A stretch of 64,000 nt of DNA from Bacillus thuringiensis (GCF_001182785.1 NZ_CP012099.1:5144501-5208500); one strand, 5' to 3'. Shown: positions 9,041 to 17,902, counted from the first letter of the stretch. The notes: generated by a model from the letters alone, not told the origin. Numbers and translations are program-made.

Positions 9041-10441
9041 ATGAGAAAATCATTGAAACAAAAAATAGTAAGCTCTTTGCTTGCTGTATCACTCGCTGTT
9101 AGCTTAGCTCCAATTGGGCAAGCAAAAGCGGATTCCACGTCAGAGGTTACACAAACTCCATCTATTACAAAACAGATTGATCCAAACCGCGCAATTGAAC
9201 ATGTTCGTTTCTTATCTGAAACAATTGGTCCTCGCCCTGGTGGAACAAAATCCGAAGAATGGGCTTCTCGTTACATTGGTATGCAGCTTAAATCAATGGG
9301 CTATGAAGTAGAATATCAGCCATTTCAGGTACCCGATCAGTACGTTGGATTCATTGAATCACCACTATCAATAAAACGTAATTGGCAAGCTGGTGCTGCT
9401 CCTAATTCACTAATTTCTACAGAAGCTGTTACAGCTCCCCTTATCTTTGTTCAAGGTGGGACAAAATTAGAAGATATTCCAAATGAAGTAAACGGTAAAA
9501 TTGTTTTATTTGAAAGAGGAACAACTGTCGCTGATTATAATAAACAAGTTGAAAATGCCGTTAGCAAAGGTGCAAAAGGCGTTCTTTTATACAGTTTAAT
9601 TGGAGGACGCGGAAACTATGGGCAAACTTTCAATCCTCGTTTAACGAAAAAACAATCTGTACCTGTATTTGGCCTTGCTTATGCGCAAGGAAATGCATTT
9701 AAAGAAGAAATTGCGAAAAAAGGAACTACAATCCTTTCTCTAAAGGCAAGACATGAATCTAAATTAACATCTCTAAATGTTATCGCAAAAAAGAAACCAA
9801 AAAAGAGTACAGGTAATGAAAAAGCAGTTGTTGTAAGCTCGCACTATGATAGTGTTGTCGGAGCACCTGGCGCAAATGATAATGCTTCTGGAACTGGATT
9901 AGTATTAGAACTAGCTCGTGCTTTTCAAAATGTAGAAACTGATAAAGAAATTCGTTTTATTACCTTTGGTTCTGAAGAGACTGGCTTACTTGGTTCGGAT
10001 TATTATGTGAATAGTTTATCTCAAAAAGAACGTGACCGTATTTTAGGCGTCTTTAATGCTGATATGGTTGCAACAAATTATGATAAAGCAAAGAATTTAT
10101 ATGCTATGACACCTGATGGCTCTACAAACTTTGTAACAGACGCTGCCTTGCAAGCAGGTAAACAACTAAATAATGACCTCGTCCTACAAGGTAAATTCGG
10201 TTCTAGTGATCATGTTCCATTTACTGAAGCTGGTATTCCTGCTGCTCTATTTATTTGGATGGGTGTCGATAATTGGAATCCATTAATCTATCATATCGAG
10301 AAGGTATACCATACACCTCAAGATAACGTATTAGAAAACATTTCACCTGAACGAATGAAAATGGCATTAGACGTTATCGGAACATGGGTTTATAACTCGC
10401 TTCAAAAACCTGTTACTCAAACTGAACAGAAAGCTGCCTAA
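9041..10441 (+). CDS. Secreted M28-family zinc aminopeptidase with PA domain
   Basis: This is an exported metallo-aminopeptidase of the M28 family (YwaD/aminopeptidase Y-like), 466 residues. A Sec signal peptide covers about residues 1-30 (basic start, hydrophobic core, A-x-A before Asp31). A protease-associated domain follows (about 130-230), then the catalytic domain with the expected two-zinc ligands: His268 in SSHYDS, Asp280 in GANDNAS, Glu312/313 in SEETGLLGS, Asp341 in NADMV and His424 in YHTPQD. ATG 9041 is chosen because AGGAGAGG lies just upstream; an earlier TTG at 9002 in the same frame lacks a signal-peptide start. Role: release of N-terminal residues from peptides outside the cell. 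A perfect PlcR box lies upstream. Confidence 0.93.
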   Translation: MRKSLKQKIVSSLLAVSLAVSLAPIGQAKADSTSEVTQTPSITKQIDPNRAIEHVRFLSETIGPRPGGTKSEEWASRYIGMQLKSMGYEVEYQPFQVPDQYVGFIESPLSIKRNWQAGAAPNSLISTEAVTAPLIFVQGGTKLEDIPNEVNGKIVLFERGTTVADYNKQVENAVSKGAKGVLLYSLIGGRGNYGQTFNPRLTKKQSVPVFGLAYAQGNAFKEEIAKKGTTILSLKARHESKLTSLNVIAKKKPKKSTGNEKAVVVSSHYDSVVGAPGANDNASGTGLVLELARAFQNVETDKEIRFITFGSEETGLLGSDYYVNSLSQKERDRILGVFNADMVATNYDKAKNLYAMTPDGSTNFVTDAALQAGKQLNNDLVLQGKFGSSDHVPFTEAGIPAALFIWMGVDNWNPLIYHIEKVYHTPQDNVLENISPERMKMALDVIGTWVYNSLQKPVTQTEQKAA

Positions 10442-10447
10442 TCATTT

Positions 10448-10480
10448 AAAGACCACTGATTTTTATCAGTGGTCTTTTAT
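10448..10480 (+). terminator. Terminator of the aminopeptidase gene
   Basis: A perfect 13-bp stem (10448-10460 / 10465-10477) with a 4-nt T loop and T-rich tail lies 6 bp after the stop. Confidence 0.88.
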
Positions 10481-10494
10481 TGAGAAAAAATATA

Positions 10495-10510
10495 TATGCA
10501 TAAAAGCATA
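10495..10510. promoter_or_regulatory. PlcR-box-like site upstream of the small secreted protein
   Basis: TATGCATAAAAGCATA matches TATGNAWWWWTNCATA at all but position 11 (A for T) and keeps the symmetric TATGC/GCATA arms. A candidate -10 TACAAT (10533-10538) follows at a suitable distance. Confidence 0.5.
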
Positions 10511-10587
10511 TTTTATCCTACTCATTATCGTATACAATATTAACTGTAACAATACCGATTACAACTTATAAGGAGGCTTTTTCTATT

Positions 10588-10962
10588 ATGAAAAAAATGA
10601 TTTTAGTAGGTGCGTTAACTTTAGCAGGAATTACCGGCGCTACCGCGTTTATTCCTGAAACAAAAGTCGCTGCTGCCGCTCAAGAACAAAGCTTTACAAA
10701 ATTTTATTCTTTGCAAACTGGAGGTAGTTCTGAACAAGAACCTATTTTCCTTCAAAAGGGACAAGAGTTAACAATTCAACCTAACAGCAAAACTCCTAGT
10801 TACAGTGTTTATGACTCAAATCATAACCTTATTGGACGTTATTCTGATGGTTACGGCCGAATTTTCACTGCAAAAACAGATGGAAATATGTACGTTCAAT
10901 TTCATGCACCTTACGTTTACTATAGTCCTGTTAGCTTTTCTGTCACTTATACAATCCAATAA
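10588..10962 (+). CDS. Small secreted protein of unknown function
   Basis: A 124-residue protein with a clear Sec signal peptide (MKKMILVGALTLAGITGATAF, cleavage probably in the V-A-A-A-A stretch near residues 27-31), leaving a mature domain of about 90 residues. That domain is rich in Ser, Thr, Tyr and Gln, lacks Cys, and looks like a small all-beta fold. AAGGAGG is well placed before the ATG. I do not recognise the family. It stands alone between two terminators, behind a PlcR-box-like sequence and next to the PlcR-box aminopeptidase, so a role outside the cell under quorum control is a reasonable inference. Confidence 0.8.
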   Translation: MKKMILVGALTLAGITGATAFIPETKVAAAAQEQSFTKFYSLQTGGSSEQEPIFLQKGQELTIQPNSKTPSYSVYDSNHNLIGRYSDGYGRIFTAKTDGNMYVQFHAPYVYYSPVSFSVTYTIQ

Positions 10963-10995
10963 AATAAAGGGCCTTTCTCAGGGGCCCTTTATTTT
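10961..10995. terminator. Bidirectional terminator between convergent genes
   Basis: A 13-bp stem (10961-10973 / 10983-10995) with AAAATAAA/TTTATTTT flanks overlaps both stop codons of the convergent genes. Confidence 0.85.
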
Positions 10996-11666
10996 GCTTC
11001 CCAATTCACTTTTACAAAACCATCTTTCACCATTAAACCACTTATACTAAATACATACTTTTCATTTGCTTTTAATGTAGCTTTAAAAGTACCTTTTTTC
11101 GATTCACAGATTTCTTTTAACTCTCTTATACCTTCTCCTTTTCCTTTCCTTTCATACAAGCTAAAGCATAAATTCCCACGTTTTGCATCTGTTTCATAAG
11201 AAAATGTTACTTCTGTATCTTTTGCATACTCAAGTTCAATATCTTTCCCAGCAATATCCCATGATGAAAATTTTGCCTCATAACTTGTCTCCCCTTGCTT
11301 CTCCTTTTCTAAATATATATCACCAGCTCTCCACATATCATCTAACGTTTGAACAAAAGCAAAGCCGCTAAGTAATACAAACATCGCACTTGCAAATATA
11401 ACAACTAATGTTACCTTTTGCTTTTTCATACTCTTCATCGTATATTCTCCTTCTATTTTCTTGTTACTTCTTCGTATCATATATAACAAAACTCCAATAA
11501 AAAATGGCAATACAATCGCTATAATACTCCACCACTTACTTATTCCACGCGTTTTCGCATCTGTATACACCCATGATGCTACACATACTAAAAGTGCTAT
11601 AAAAGCCAAAAACATTGTAATCCCAGCTATCTCAAATACTACAAATGGATTAGCGAACTCTATCAT
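10989..11666 (-). CDS. YxlD-like membrane protein fused to an anchored extracytoplasmic domain
   Basis: A 225-residue last gene of the ECF sigma operon. Residues 1-76 hold two membrane segments and the motif SWVYTDAKTRGISKWW, typical of YxlD/PLDc_N-type small proteins. Residues 77-225 hold a third membrane segment (about 84-105) and a polar, probably beta-rich domain outside the membrane. The join encodes AAGGAG at 11447-11452, 8 nt before an in-frame ATG at 11438, as if two genes (about 76 and 149 residues) had fused. Its start overlaps the preceding gene by 17 bp. In B. subtilis YxlC and YxlD restrain SigY; the same role here is inferred. Confidence 0.7.
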   Translation of the reverse strand: MIEFANPFVVFEIAGITMFLAFIALLVCVASWVYTDAKTRGISKWWSIIAIVLPFFIGVLLYMIRRSNKKIEGEYTMKSMKKQKVTLVVIFASAMFVLLSGFAFVQTLDDMWRAGDIYLEKEKQGETSYEAKFSSWDIAGKDIELEYAKDTEVTFSYETDAKRGNLCFSLYERKGKGEGIRELKEICESKKGTFKATLKANEKYVFSISGLMVKDGFVKVNWEAK

Positions 11667-11964
11667 GTAATTTATACTCCTTCTTTAAAAATGACTGTAT
11701 GACAACATATATAGGAATGTATAGGTGCATCATAATAACTATCGTTATAATGACAGATATTTTATGATCCAAATGACTAACAAACTGCTCTAGGGTGACT
11801 GTTAATACAATCATCCAAATAGCATGAATGAAAATAACCCATTTCTTCTCTAATTTCCGAGCATTTCGCACGCTCTGTTTCGTATGATTTATCAGCTCTT
11901 CACTAGGAATCATCTCTCCCGCTAAACTACTTTTTATCTTTTGATTAAATTTATCTTCCTTCAT
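11650..11964 (-). CDS. YxlC-like probable anti-sigma protein
   Basis: A 104-residue protein with a charged cytoplasmic N-terminus (about 1-38, including EMIPSEELINHTKQSVRNARK) and two membrane segments (about 40-60 and 68-90). Size, layout and position directly after an ECF sigma gene match B. subtilis YxlC, which with YxlD inhibits SigY. ATG 11964 is chosen because GGAGGGG precedes it; an upstream in-frame codon would extend it into the sigma gene. It overlaps the sigma stop by 14 bp and the downstream gene by 17 bp, indicating translational coupling. Confidence 0.7.
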   Translation of the reverse strand: MKEDKFNQKIKSSLAGEMIPSEELINHTKQSVRNARKLEKKWVIFIHAIWMIVLTVTLEQFVSHLDHKISVIITIVIMMHLYIPIYVVIQSFLKKEYKLHDRVR

Positions 11965-12478
11965 AAACGAACCCCTCCAAATGTTCTCGCATTTGCTTCT
12001 TCGCATAATTAAGGCGGTATTTTACTGTACCAATTGGTATATTTAATATTTCACTCATTTCTTTATAAGAATATTGTTCATAATAGTAGAGTACGAGCAC
12101 AGTTTTATACTTTTCATTCAATAACTGTATAACTTCCCGTATCATTTCCGCTTCCACTTTTTGAATAATTTCTTCTGATATATTCACTTCATCTGCGAAA
12201 TCTATTTCTCCACCATCTTCTTTATGAAACAAATCCAATATTCGATCTTTCCATCTTTTTTTCTTACGATAAAAATCATAAAACGTACGAACACAAATTG
12301 TAGTAATCCACTTTTTATAATTATCCACGCAAGAAAGTTGGTGCCTAGAGGAAAAAACTTTTATCCAAGTCTCTTGAAAAATATCTTCCGCATCTTCTTT
12401 CGTTTTCGCTAACTTATAGCATAAGGAATATATTTGCTGCTTATATATATCAATTAATTCTTCTACCTTTTCTTCCAT
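11951..12478 (-). CDS. ECF-type RNA polymerase sigma factor (SigY-like)
   Basis: A 175-residue sigma-70 family protein. Region 2 is visible as YSLCYKLAKTKEDAEDIFQETW, and region 4 as YKTVLVLYYYEQYSYKEMSEILNI followed by P-I-G-T-V-K-Y-R-L. It directs RNA polymerase to a stress regulon. The second of two tandem ATGs (12478) is 6 nt from AGGAGG and is preferred. The two downstream membrane genes fit the sigY-yxlC-yxlD arrangement. The inducing signal is not evident. Confidence 0.88.
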   Translation of the reverse strand: MEEKVEELIDIYKQQIYSLCYKLAKTKEDAEDIFQETWIKVFSSRHQLSCVDNYKKWITTICVRTFYDFYRKKKRWKDRILDLFHKEDGGEIDFADEVNISEEIIQKVEAEMIREVIQLLNEKYKTVLVLYYYEQYSYKEMSEILNIPIGTVKYRLNYAKKQMREHLEGFVYEGR

Positions 12479-12503
12479 CATAAGCCTCCTGTCATTTATA
12501 TAA

Positions 12504-12530
12504 GACGACGCAAATTCTCCTTTTGTTTGA
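12504..12530 (-). promoter_or_regulatory. Possible ECF promoter of the sigma operon
   Basis: On the minus strand TCAAAC (12525-12530) is followed after 17 bp by CGTC (12504-12507). This loosely fits the ECF pattern (G)AAC...CGTC and would allow autoregulation. The -35 match is weak. Confidence 0.3.
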
Positions 12531-12559
12531 TAAAATTTTATTTTATTATTCTTTCCATA

Positions 12560-12596
12560 CAAAAAGGCAATCACAACATCGTGTGATTGCCTTTTA
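12560..12596 (-). terminator. Terminator between argS and the sigma operon
   Basis: A perfect 14-bp stem (12562-12575 / 12582-12595) with loop acatcg. On the minus strand it is followed by TTTTT, so it would end transcripts from argS after they cross the interspersed repeat. Confidence 0.8.
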
Positions 12597-12632
12597 TTTA
12601 AAAACGAAAGTCCGCTTCCGCTTTTCTTTATT

Positions 12633-12749
12633 GTCCAGCTCCAGCGGCTAGAATACTCGGTGGCTTCGCGCCTTCCTCCGAGGCAAAGTACGCCTCTCTG
12701 TCAGGAGCTCCATCCCCCCTCCTATTTTGAGCGAGCCGCTTCCACTTTT
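12633..12749. repeat. Interspersed intergenic repeat, copy 1
   Basis: About 117 bp beginning GTCCAGCTCCAGCGGCTAGA and ending GAGCGAGCCGCTTCC. It is clearly the same sequence as 17903-18018. The ends pair (AGCGGCT/AGCCGCT), and an inner GAGGC/GCCTC pair suggests a folded RNA or DNA. It has no open frame. It resembles small repeats scattered through Bacillus intergenic DNA; I cannot assign a bcr number. Confidence 0.8.
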
Positions 12750-12754
12750 CTTTA

Positions 12755-14425
12755 TTACATTTTTTCCGGTGCAGATACTCCTACGATTGCTAATGCATTT
12801 TGAAGTGTAGTGCGTACTGCTTTCATTAACTCGTAACGAGCTTTACTTAATTCTAAGTTATCTTGGTTCAATACTTTTTCTGCATTGTAGAAGCTGTGTA
12901 ATGCTGCTGCTAATTCAAATGCATAGCTTGTAATGCGGTGTGGCAGACGTTTTTGTGCTGCATCCGCAACTACAGCTGGGAATTCACCAAGTTTTTTCAG
13001 TAACTCTACTTCTTTCTCAGAAGTAACAAGTTTGTAATTCACGTCTCCATCTCCAGCTAGTCCTAACTCTTCACCTTGACGAAGGATACTGCATACACGA
13101 GCATGAGCATATTGTGCATAGTATACTGGGTTTTCATTAGATTTTGATACAGCTAAGTCCATATCGAAGTCTAAATGAGAATCACCGCTACGCATCGCGA
13201 AGAAGTATCTCATTGCGTCCACGCCTACTTCTTCCATAAGCTCACGAAGTGTAACTGCTTTACCTGTACGCTTACTCATTTTCATTTTTTCACCATTTTG
13301 GTACAGTTGTACCATTTGGATGATTTCTACTTCAAGTGTTTCTTTATCGTAACCTAGCGCTTGAATAGCAGCTTTCATACGAGGAATGTAACCGTGGTGG
13401 TCAGCACCCCAAATGTTGATTAGCTTATCGAAACCACGCTCTAATTTATCGCGATGGTAAGCAATATCTGGCGTTAAGTATGTGTAAGAACCGTCATTTT
13501 TAATTAATACACGGTTTTTGTCGTCACCGTAAGTCATTGAACGGAACCAAGTTGCTCCGCCTTCTTCGAAGATTTCGTCACGCTCTTTTAATACAGCAAG
13601 TGCAGCATCAATTTTTCCGTTTTTGTATAATGATGTTTCTGAGAACCATACATCAAATTTAACACGGAAGCTCTCTAAATCTTTTTGAAGTTTTGCTAAC
13701 TCATATTTCAAACCATATTCACGGTAGAATTCATAGCTTTCTTTTTCATCAGCTTTTGCGTAACGATCGCCAAACTCTTCAGCTAAACGTTTACCGATTC
13801 CAATGATATCCGCACCATGGTAACCGTCTTCTGGCATTTCTTTCTCTAAACCTAAAGCTTGCATGTAACGAGCTTCAACAGAAAGAGCTAAGTTATGAAT
13901 TTGGTTACCAGCATCATTAATATAGTACTCACGAGATACATCGTATCCTGCTTTTGCTAATACGTTACATAAAGTGTCACCTACTGCCGCACCACGTGCA
14001 TGTCCTAAGTGAAGGTCACCTGTTGGATTCGCAGATACGAACTCAACTTGTACTTTTTCACCTTTACCAGTATTCGTTTCACCGTAAGCTTCACCAGCGT
14101 TTACGATTGTTGGAATTAAATCTGTTAAGTAGCTATTATCCATATAGAAGTTAATAAAACCAGGACCAGCGATTTCGATTTTTTCAATAGAAGCTTTTGC
14201 TTTATCGAAGTTTGCAACTAGTTCTTCTGCAATCATACGAGGTGCTTTTTTCGCAACGCGTGCAAGTTGCATTGCCATGTTTGTAGAGAAGTCACCATTT
14301 GTTTTATCTTTTGGAGATTCTAATACAACGTTTGGAATCTGTTCTTCTGTCGCTAATTCTGCCTTTAATACAGCAGCTTGAATTTCTTCTTTAATCAATC
14401 CTTTTACCTGTTCTAAGGAATTCAT
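12755..14425 (-). CDS. argS: Arginine--tRNA ligase
   Basis: A class I aminoacyl-tRNA synthetase that charges tRNA-Arg in the cytoplasm. It has 556 residues, the normal size. Visible are the N-terminal Add1 domain, the HIGH-type motif in [17 protein letters not shown] (about residue 130), the KMSK-type motif [12 protein letters not shown], and the C-terminal DALR anticodon-binding helices ending in [15 protein letters not shown] lies 7 nt before ATG 14425. Its start overlaps the stop of the DUF1934 gene by one base (TAATG), the same pairing as ywiB-argS in B. subtilis. I saw no T-box leader. Confidence 0.97.
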   Translation of the reverse strand: MNSLEQVKGLIKEEIQAAVLKAELATEEQIPNVVLESPKDKTNGDFSTNMAMQLARVAKKAPRMIAEELVANFDKAKASIEKIEIAGPGFINFYMDNSYLTDLIPTIVNAGEAYGETNTGKGEKVQVEFVSANPTGDLHLGHARGAAVGDTLCNVLAKAGYDVSREYYINDAGNQIHNLALSVEARYMQALGLEKEMPEDGYHGADIIGIGKRLAEEFGDRYAKADEKESYEFYREYGLKYELAKLQKDLESFRVKFDVWFSETSLYKNGKIDAALAVLKERDEIFEEGGATWFRSMTYGDDKNRVLIKNDGSYTYLTPDIAYHRDKLERGFDKLINIWGADHHGYIPRMKAAIQALGYDKETLEVEIIQMVQLYQNGEKMKMSKRTGKAVTLRELMEEVGVDAMRYFFAMRSGDSHLDFDMDLAVSKSNENPVYYAQYAHARVCSILRQGEELGLAGDGDVNYKLVTSEKEVELLKKLGEFPAVVADAAQKRLPHRITSYAFELAAALHSFYNAEKVLNQDNLELSKARYELMKAVRTTLQNALAIVGVSAPEKM

Positions 14426-14862
14426 TATTTTGCCTCCTTCAAATTAATTGTAATTGTATATCTGCCAGCTTCTTGTTCACTTAGAAGCAATGCGTACGTT
14501 AAGAAGAGTTGTCCTTTTTTCTTTTCATCCGACCATTTAAAAAGAACGTTATCAGTTTTCGTTTGCAGTGCAAACGTACCAAGTTCACTCGTATACGTAC
14601 CCGTTGTCCATTCACCTTTCACATGCGTCTGACGCATAGAAATAGCACCTGAACGCATAATGAGAACTTGTTCATCTTGAATTTTAATAATTGTTTTCAC
14701 TTCGCCTTGTTCGTTCGGCTCCTGGAATGTTACATATGTACCTTGACCTTTTACATAGTATTGACCATTTGCTTCAAAAGCAACGGTTTCCTTCCTCGCC
14801 CCTTCACGGATTTCTGTTACGAAATGAACGTGTACCGGCAAGCCTGCAAGTTGTTTCTTCAC
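14425..14862 (-). CDS. DUF1934 (YwiB) family protein
   Basis: A protein of about 145 residues of the DUF1934/YwiB family, predicted cytoplasmic and beta-barrel-like (lipocalin-like in solved relatives). Motifs include [17 protein letters not shown] and [12 protein letters not shown]. The function is unknown, but it is regularly the gene before argS in Bacillus. GTG 14862 is chosen since AAAGGTG lies 8 nt upstream; a TTG at 14880 would add six residues but has no ribosome binding site. Its stop overlaps the argS start, so the two are translated as a unit. Confidence 0.85.
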   Translation of the reverse strand: MKKQLAGLPVHVHFVTEIREGARKETVAFEANGQYYVKGQGTYVTFQEPNEQGEVKTIIKIQDEQVLIMRSGAISMRQTHVKGEWTTGTYTSELGTFALQTKTDNVLFKWSDEKKKGQLFLTYALLLSEQEAGRYTITINLKEAK

Positions 14863-15064
14863 GTCTTGCACACCTTTCAAATGTTATAGATATTAAATAT
14901 TACTTATAATAAATCACTTTTCCTATCATATCAAAAAAAGACGCTGTCTGTCTGCTGAAAAATCAGGAAAACTCCATTTCAAAAAATAATTCACTTCTAC
15001 TTTATTTCATGTGATAAAATATTTTTTAAATCTAAATATTCTTTTAATTCGAGAGGTGAATTCA

Positions 15065-16051
15065 GTGATACCAACAAAGTTAAAAAAGGGTGATGAAATA
15101 CGCGTGATTTCACCATCCTGTAGTTTAAGTATTGTTTCAAATGAAAATAGAAAACTTGCTATAAAAAGATTAACTGACATGGGCTTTCAAGTGACATTCT
15201 CAAAATATGCCGATGAGATAGATCGATTTGCTTCCTCTTCTATTTCTTCCCGCGTCCAAGACCTCCATGAAGCATTTAGAGACCCTAATGTAAAAGCTAT
15301 TTTAACTACACTTGGCGGATACAACTCGAATGGTTTATTGAAACATCTCAATTATGATTTAATTCGTGAAAACCCAAAATTTTTCTGTGGTTATTCTGAT
15401 ATTACTGCCTTAAATAATGCAATTTACGCAAAAACGGGTCTCGTTACATATTCAGGTCCCCACTTCTCTTCATTTGGAATGGAAAAAGGACTCCATTACA
15501 CGGCTGATTACTTTTTACAATGCTTAACCACTAATGAGCCTATTGAAATCATTCCGGCGGAAACGTGGAGCGATGATTCTTGGTATATGGATCAGGAAAA
15601 TCGAGAATTTATTAAAAATGAAGGGTATGTTCCAATTCAAGATGGGGAAGTGACAGGAGAAATTATCGGTGGCAATATGAGCACACTTAATTTACTACAA
15701 GGCACACCATATATGCCAAACTTAAAGGGCAAAATTTTATTCCTTGAAGAAGACAGTTTAACAGGAAAATCGACGCTTAAAACTTTTGATCGCTATCTAC
15801 ATTCCCTTATGCAGCAACCTAATTTTGAACATATAACAGGTATTGTAATAGGAAGAATGCAAAAAGAAGCAGAATGTACGATAGCGGATATTCAAGAAAT
15901 GATTTCTTCAAAACCTGAACTTGCACATATTCCTATCATTGCAAATGCAAATTTTGGACATACAACTCCAATTTTTACTTTTCCAATTGGTGGACATGCC
16001 AAAATCATTTCTAACAAAGAAAATACATCTATCACTATTTTAACGCACTAA
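15065..16051 (+). CDS. S66 family LD-carboxypeptidase / MccF-like protein
   Basis: A 328-residue serine peptidase of family S66, which includes LD-carboxypeptidase A and the microcin C immunity protein MccF. The nucleophile elbow GYSDITALNNAI, the Gly-rich segment GGNMSTLNLLQGTPY with acidic FLEEDSL, and the His in NFGHTTPIFTFPIGG supply the Ser-Glu-His triad. No signal peptide is seen, so it is cytoplasmic. GTG 15065 follows GAGAGGTG; an upstream in-frame codon at 15011 lacks a binding site. Relatives in the B. cereus group cleave aminoacyl-adenylate-type toxins in the MccF manner; whether this copy acts on such toxins or on cell-wall peptides cannot be read from the sequence. Confidence 0.88.
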   Translation: MIPTKLKKGDEIRVISPSCSLSIVSNENRKLAIKRLTDMGFQVTFSKYADEIDRFASSSISSRVQDLHEAFRDPNVKAILTTLGGYNSNGLLKHLNYDLIRENPKFFCGYSDITALNNAIYAKTGLVTYSGPHFSSFGMEKGLHYTADYFLQCLTTNEPIEIIPAETWSDDSWYMDQENREFIKNEGYVPIQDGEVTGEIIGGNMSTLNLLQGTPYMPNLKGKILFLEEDSLTGKSTLKTFDRYLHSLMQQPNFEHITGIVIGRMQKEAECTIADIQEMISSKPELAHIPIIANANFGHTTPIFTFPIGGHAKIISNKENTSITILTH

Positions 16052-16080
16052 AAAAGGAGCGAACGATTCGCTCCTTTTAT
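16052..16080. terminator. Bidirectional terminator between convergent genes
   Basis: A perfect 12-bp stem (16052-16063 / 16067-16078) with a 3-nt loop and A/T flanks. It touches both stop codons. Confidence 0.85.
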
Positions 16081-16439
16081 GGTTTTTCTATTTTTTGCAA
16101 TGCTTTTTGCGGGATTGACTCTTTCGGTATTTCAGCCCATCCTTTTCCTTGCATACCTTTTGCATAAATTTTTATAAAAGCACCTGCATGCAATTCACGA
16201 TTTACCATTCTTTTAATAATTTGTTGATTTCCGTCCTCTGTATACCCTTTAAATGTATACAAATACTCACCGTCTTTTTTCTCACCTTTATCTACAACCG
16301 CATAATAATCTTGTATTTCTTTATTTGAAAAGAAGTTGTCTACAAAAGCATGTACACCTTCTGTTTTTGTGTTTAAATAATACGCTGTTCCCCCTAAAAT
16401 GATGGCGAATACAGCTAAAACTTTAATTACCAATTTCAT
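16077..16439 (-). CDS. YxeA-like DUF1093 family protein
   Basis: A 120-residue protein with an N-terminal membrane anchor or uncleaved signal (MKLVIKVLAVFAIILGGTAYYL) and a small extracytoplasmic domain including YYAVVDKGEKKDGEYLYTFKGY, matching the DUF1093/YxeA family. Its function is unknown. ATG 16439 lies 7 nt from AGGAGG. It is monocistronic and convergent with the S66 peptidase, ending inside their shared terminator. Confidence 0.8.
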   Translation of the reverse strand: MKLVIKVLAVFAIILGGTAYYLNTKTEGVHAFVDNFFSNKEIQDYYAVVDKGEKKDGEYLYTFKGYTEDGNQQIIKRMVNRELHAGAFIKIYAKGMQGKGWAEIPKESIPQKALQKIEKP

Positions 16440-16639
16440 ACATGCGCCTCCTGTTTGCACTTCTTTCTCACTAGTATTATATCTATACTTTTATTATACG
16501 GAAAAGAGCATACTATACTCTATCTAAAAGTCTTACACTTTCCTTACATTATTGTAAGGGATTTTTTCTTACAGCAAGTTCCCAAGAAAAAATTTTTCCG
16601 TTTCATACACTTTTATATTATTATTGAATGATACGAATT

Positions 16640-16794
16640 TTTATCCCGCATTAACGGGCAGTAAGACTCCCACCCCCAAATGCGGTGAATACGGGAAAAG
16701 TCGGTGGGAAACAACTGCCCGTAAATGCCCGATTGGTTCAACTAATAATCAGTGGGAAGGGACAAAACACCCACTGATTAAAGTTTCACTTTAT
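16640..16794. mobile_element. bcr1 element, 155 bp with TTTAT flanks
   Basis: The segment starts and ends with TTTAT (16640-16644, 16790-16794) and is exactly 155 bp including both copies, matching the described size and flanks of the B. cereus-group bcr1 mobile repeat. It contains short pairing blocks (CCCGCATTAACGGG; CCACTGATTA near the end paired with TAATCAGTGGG upstream) and no coding frame. It fills most of the 383-bp gap before the PTS-like gene, ending 28 bp before that start codon, so it is transcribed as leader unless the promoter lies within it. Confidence 0.88.
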
Positions 16795-16822
16795 TACAAA
16801 AATCAAAGGAGACAATTTTCAA

Positions 16823-17860
16823 ATGGCTATCTTGCAAGGTTTAGCACTATTACTTGTTGTACTTTGTCTATTTACACTTTTCAGTTACCGTGCACCTTAC
16901 GGAATGAAGGCGATGGGCGCTTTAGCTAATGCAGCAATCGCAAGTTTTCTTATTGAAGCATTTCACCGTTATATAGGTGGAGAAATGTTTCATAATGACT
17001 TTTTACAATCAGTAGGAGAAGCTTCTGGTAGTATGAGCGGTGTCGCAGCAGCGATTTTAGTCGCATTAGCAATCGGCGTTTCCCCCGTATACGCTGTTTT
17101 AATTGGTATCGCTACTAGTGGATTCGGTATTTTACCAGGATTTTTCGCTGGATACGTTTGTGCCTTCGTCGTGAAATTTCTCGAAAAGAAATTACCAGCT
17201 GGTGTAGAGTTTTTGGCAATCCTATTTATCGCTGCACCAATCTCACGTGGAATGGCAATGCTTATGGATCCGCTCGTTAACGCAACACTTGGTAAAATCG
17301 GTTCTATGATATCAGTTGCAACTACAGAAAGTCCTATCATTATGGGTATTATGCTTGGTGGATTAATAACAGTTATTTCTACCTCTCCACTGAGTTCTAT
17401 GGCACTAACTGCAATGCTTGGATTAACAGGTTTACCAATGGCAATTGGTAGTCTTGCCGTAGCAGCCTCAGCCCCGATGAACTTTATTTTCTTTAAGCGA
17501 CTAAAAATTTGCTCAAAGAAAGACACAATCGCTGTAGCGATCGAGCCTTTAACACAAGCCGATGTTGTTTCAGCAAATCCAATTCCAATTTATGCAACAA
17601 ACTTCGTTGGCGGTGCACTTGCCGGTATTATTACATCGCTATTCCAGCTTGTTAATAATGCACCAGGAACAGCATCACCAATTCCAGGTCTTCTTGTCCT
17701 ATTCGGATTTAATGACGTTATAAAAGTAACGATTGCTGCTGTACTATGTGGAATCGTTACCACTATTGTCGGATACATCGGATCTATTGTGTTCCGCAAA
17801 TATCCGATCCGCTCTGCTGATGAAATTCGCGGCATTAATTCGGAAGAGAAAGTTGCATAA
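16823..17860 (+). CDS. PTS_EIIC_2-type membrane protein (PfoR-like)
   Basis: A 345-residue integral membrane protein, with about nine to ten hydrophobic segments, of the PTS_EIIC_2 family that includes clostridial PfoR. Motifs include NAAIASFLIEAFHRYIGG, GVSPVYAVLIGIATSGFG and SPLSSMALTAMLGL. It has no EIIA or EIIB domain and no PTS partner gene nearby, so sugar transport is unproven; related proteins are called toxin regulators or orphan IIC permeases. AAAGGAG precedes ATG 16823, immediately after the bcr1 element. Confidence 0.8.
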   Translation: MAILQGLALLLVVLCLFTLFSYRAPYGMKAMGALANAAIASFLIEAFHRYIGGEMFHNDFLQSVGEASGSMSGVAAAILVALAIGVSPVYAVLIGIATSGFGILPGFFAGYVCAFVVKFLEKKLPAGVEFLAILFIAAPISRGMAMLMDPLVNATLGKIGSMISVATTESPIIMGIMLGGLITVISTSPLSSMALTAMLGLTGLPMAIGSLAVAASAPMNFIFFKRLKICSKKDTIAVAIEPLTQADVVSANPIPIYATNFVGGALAGIITSLFQLVNNAPGTASPIPGLLVLFGFNDVIKVTIAAVLCGIVTTIVGYIGSIVFRKYPIRSADEIRGINSEEKVA

Positions 17861-17861
17861 G

Positions 17862-17902
17862 AAAAAGAGTTGTTCTCAAATGATGAGAATAACTCTTTTT
17901 TT
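17862..17902 (+). terminator. Terminator of the PTS-like gene
   Basis: AAAAAGAGTTGTTCTCA pairs with TGAGAATAACTCTTTTT (one G-U type position), followed by T residues, 2 bp after the stop. Confidence 0.87.

Noticed and set aside
14881..15064. T-box leader for argS
   Set aside because: No T-box sequence or specifier structure was found upstream of the ywiB-argS pair.
16624..16929. Open frame across the bcr1 element into the PTS-like gene
   Set aside because: It is in another frame from the membrane protein, has no ribosome site and is composed of repeat sequence.
16990..17526. Long minus-strand open frame opposite the PTS-like gene
   Set aside because: Antisense shadow of a hydrophobic coding region with no binding site or recognisable domain.
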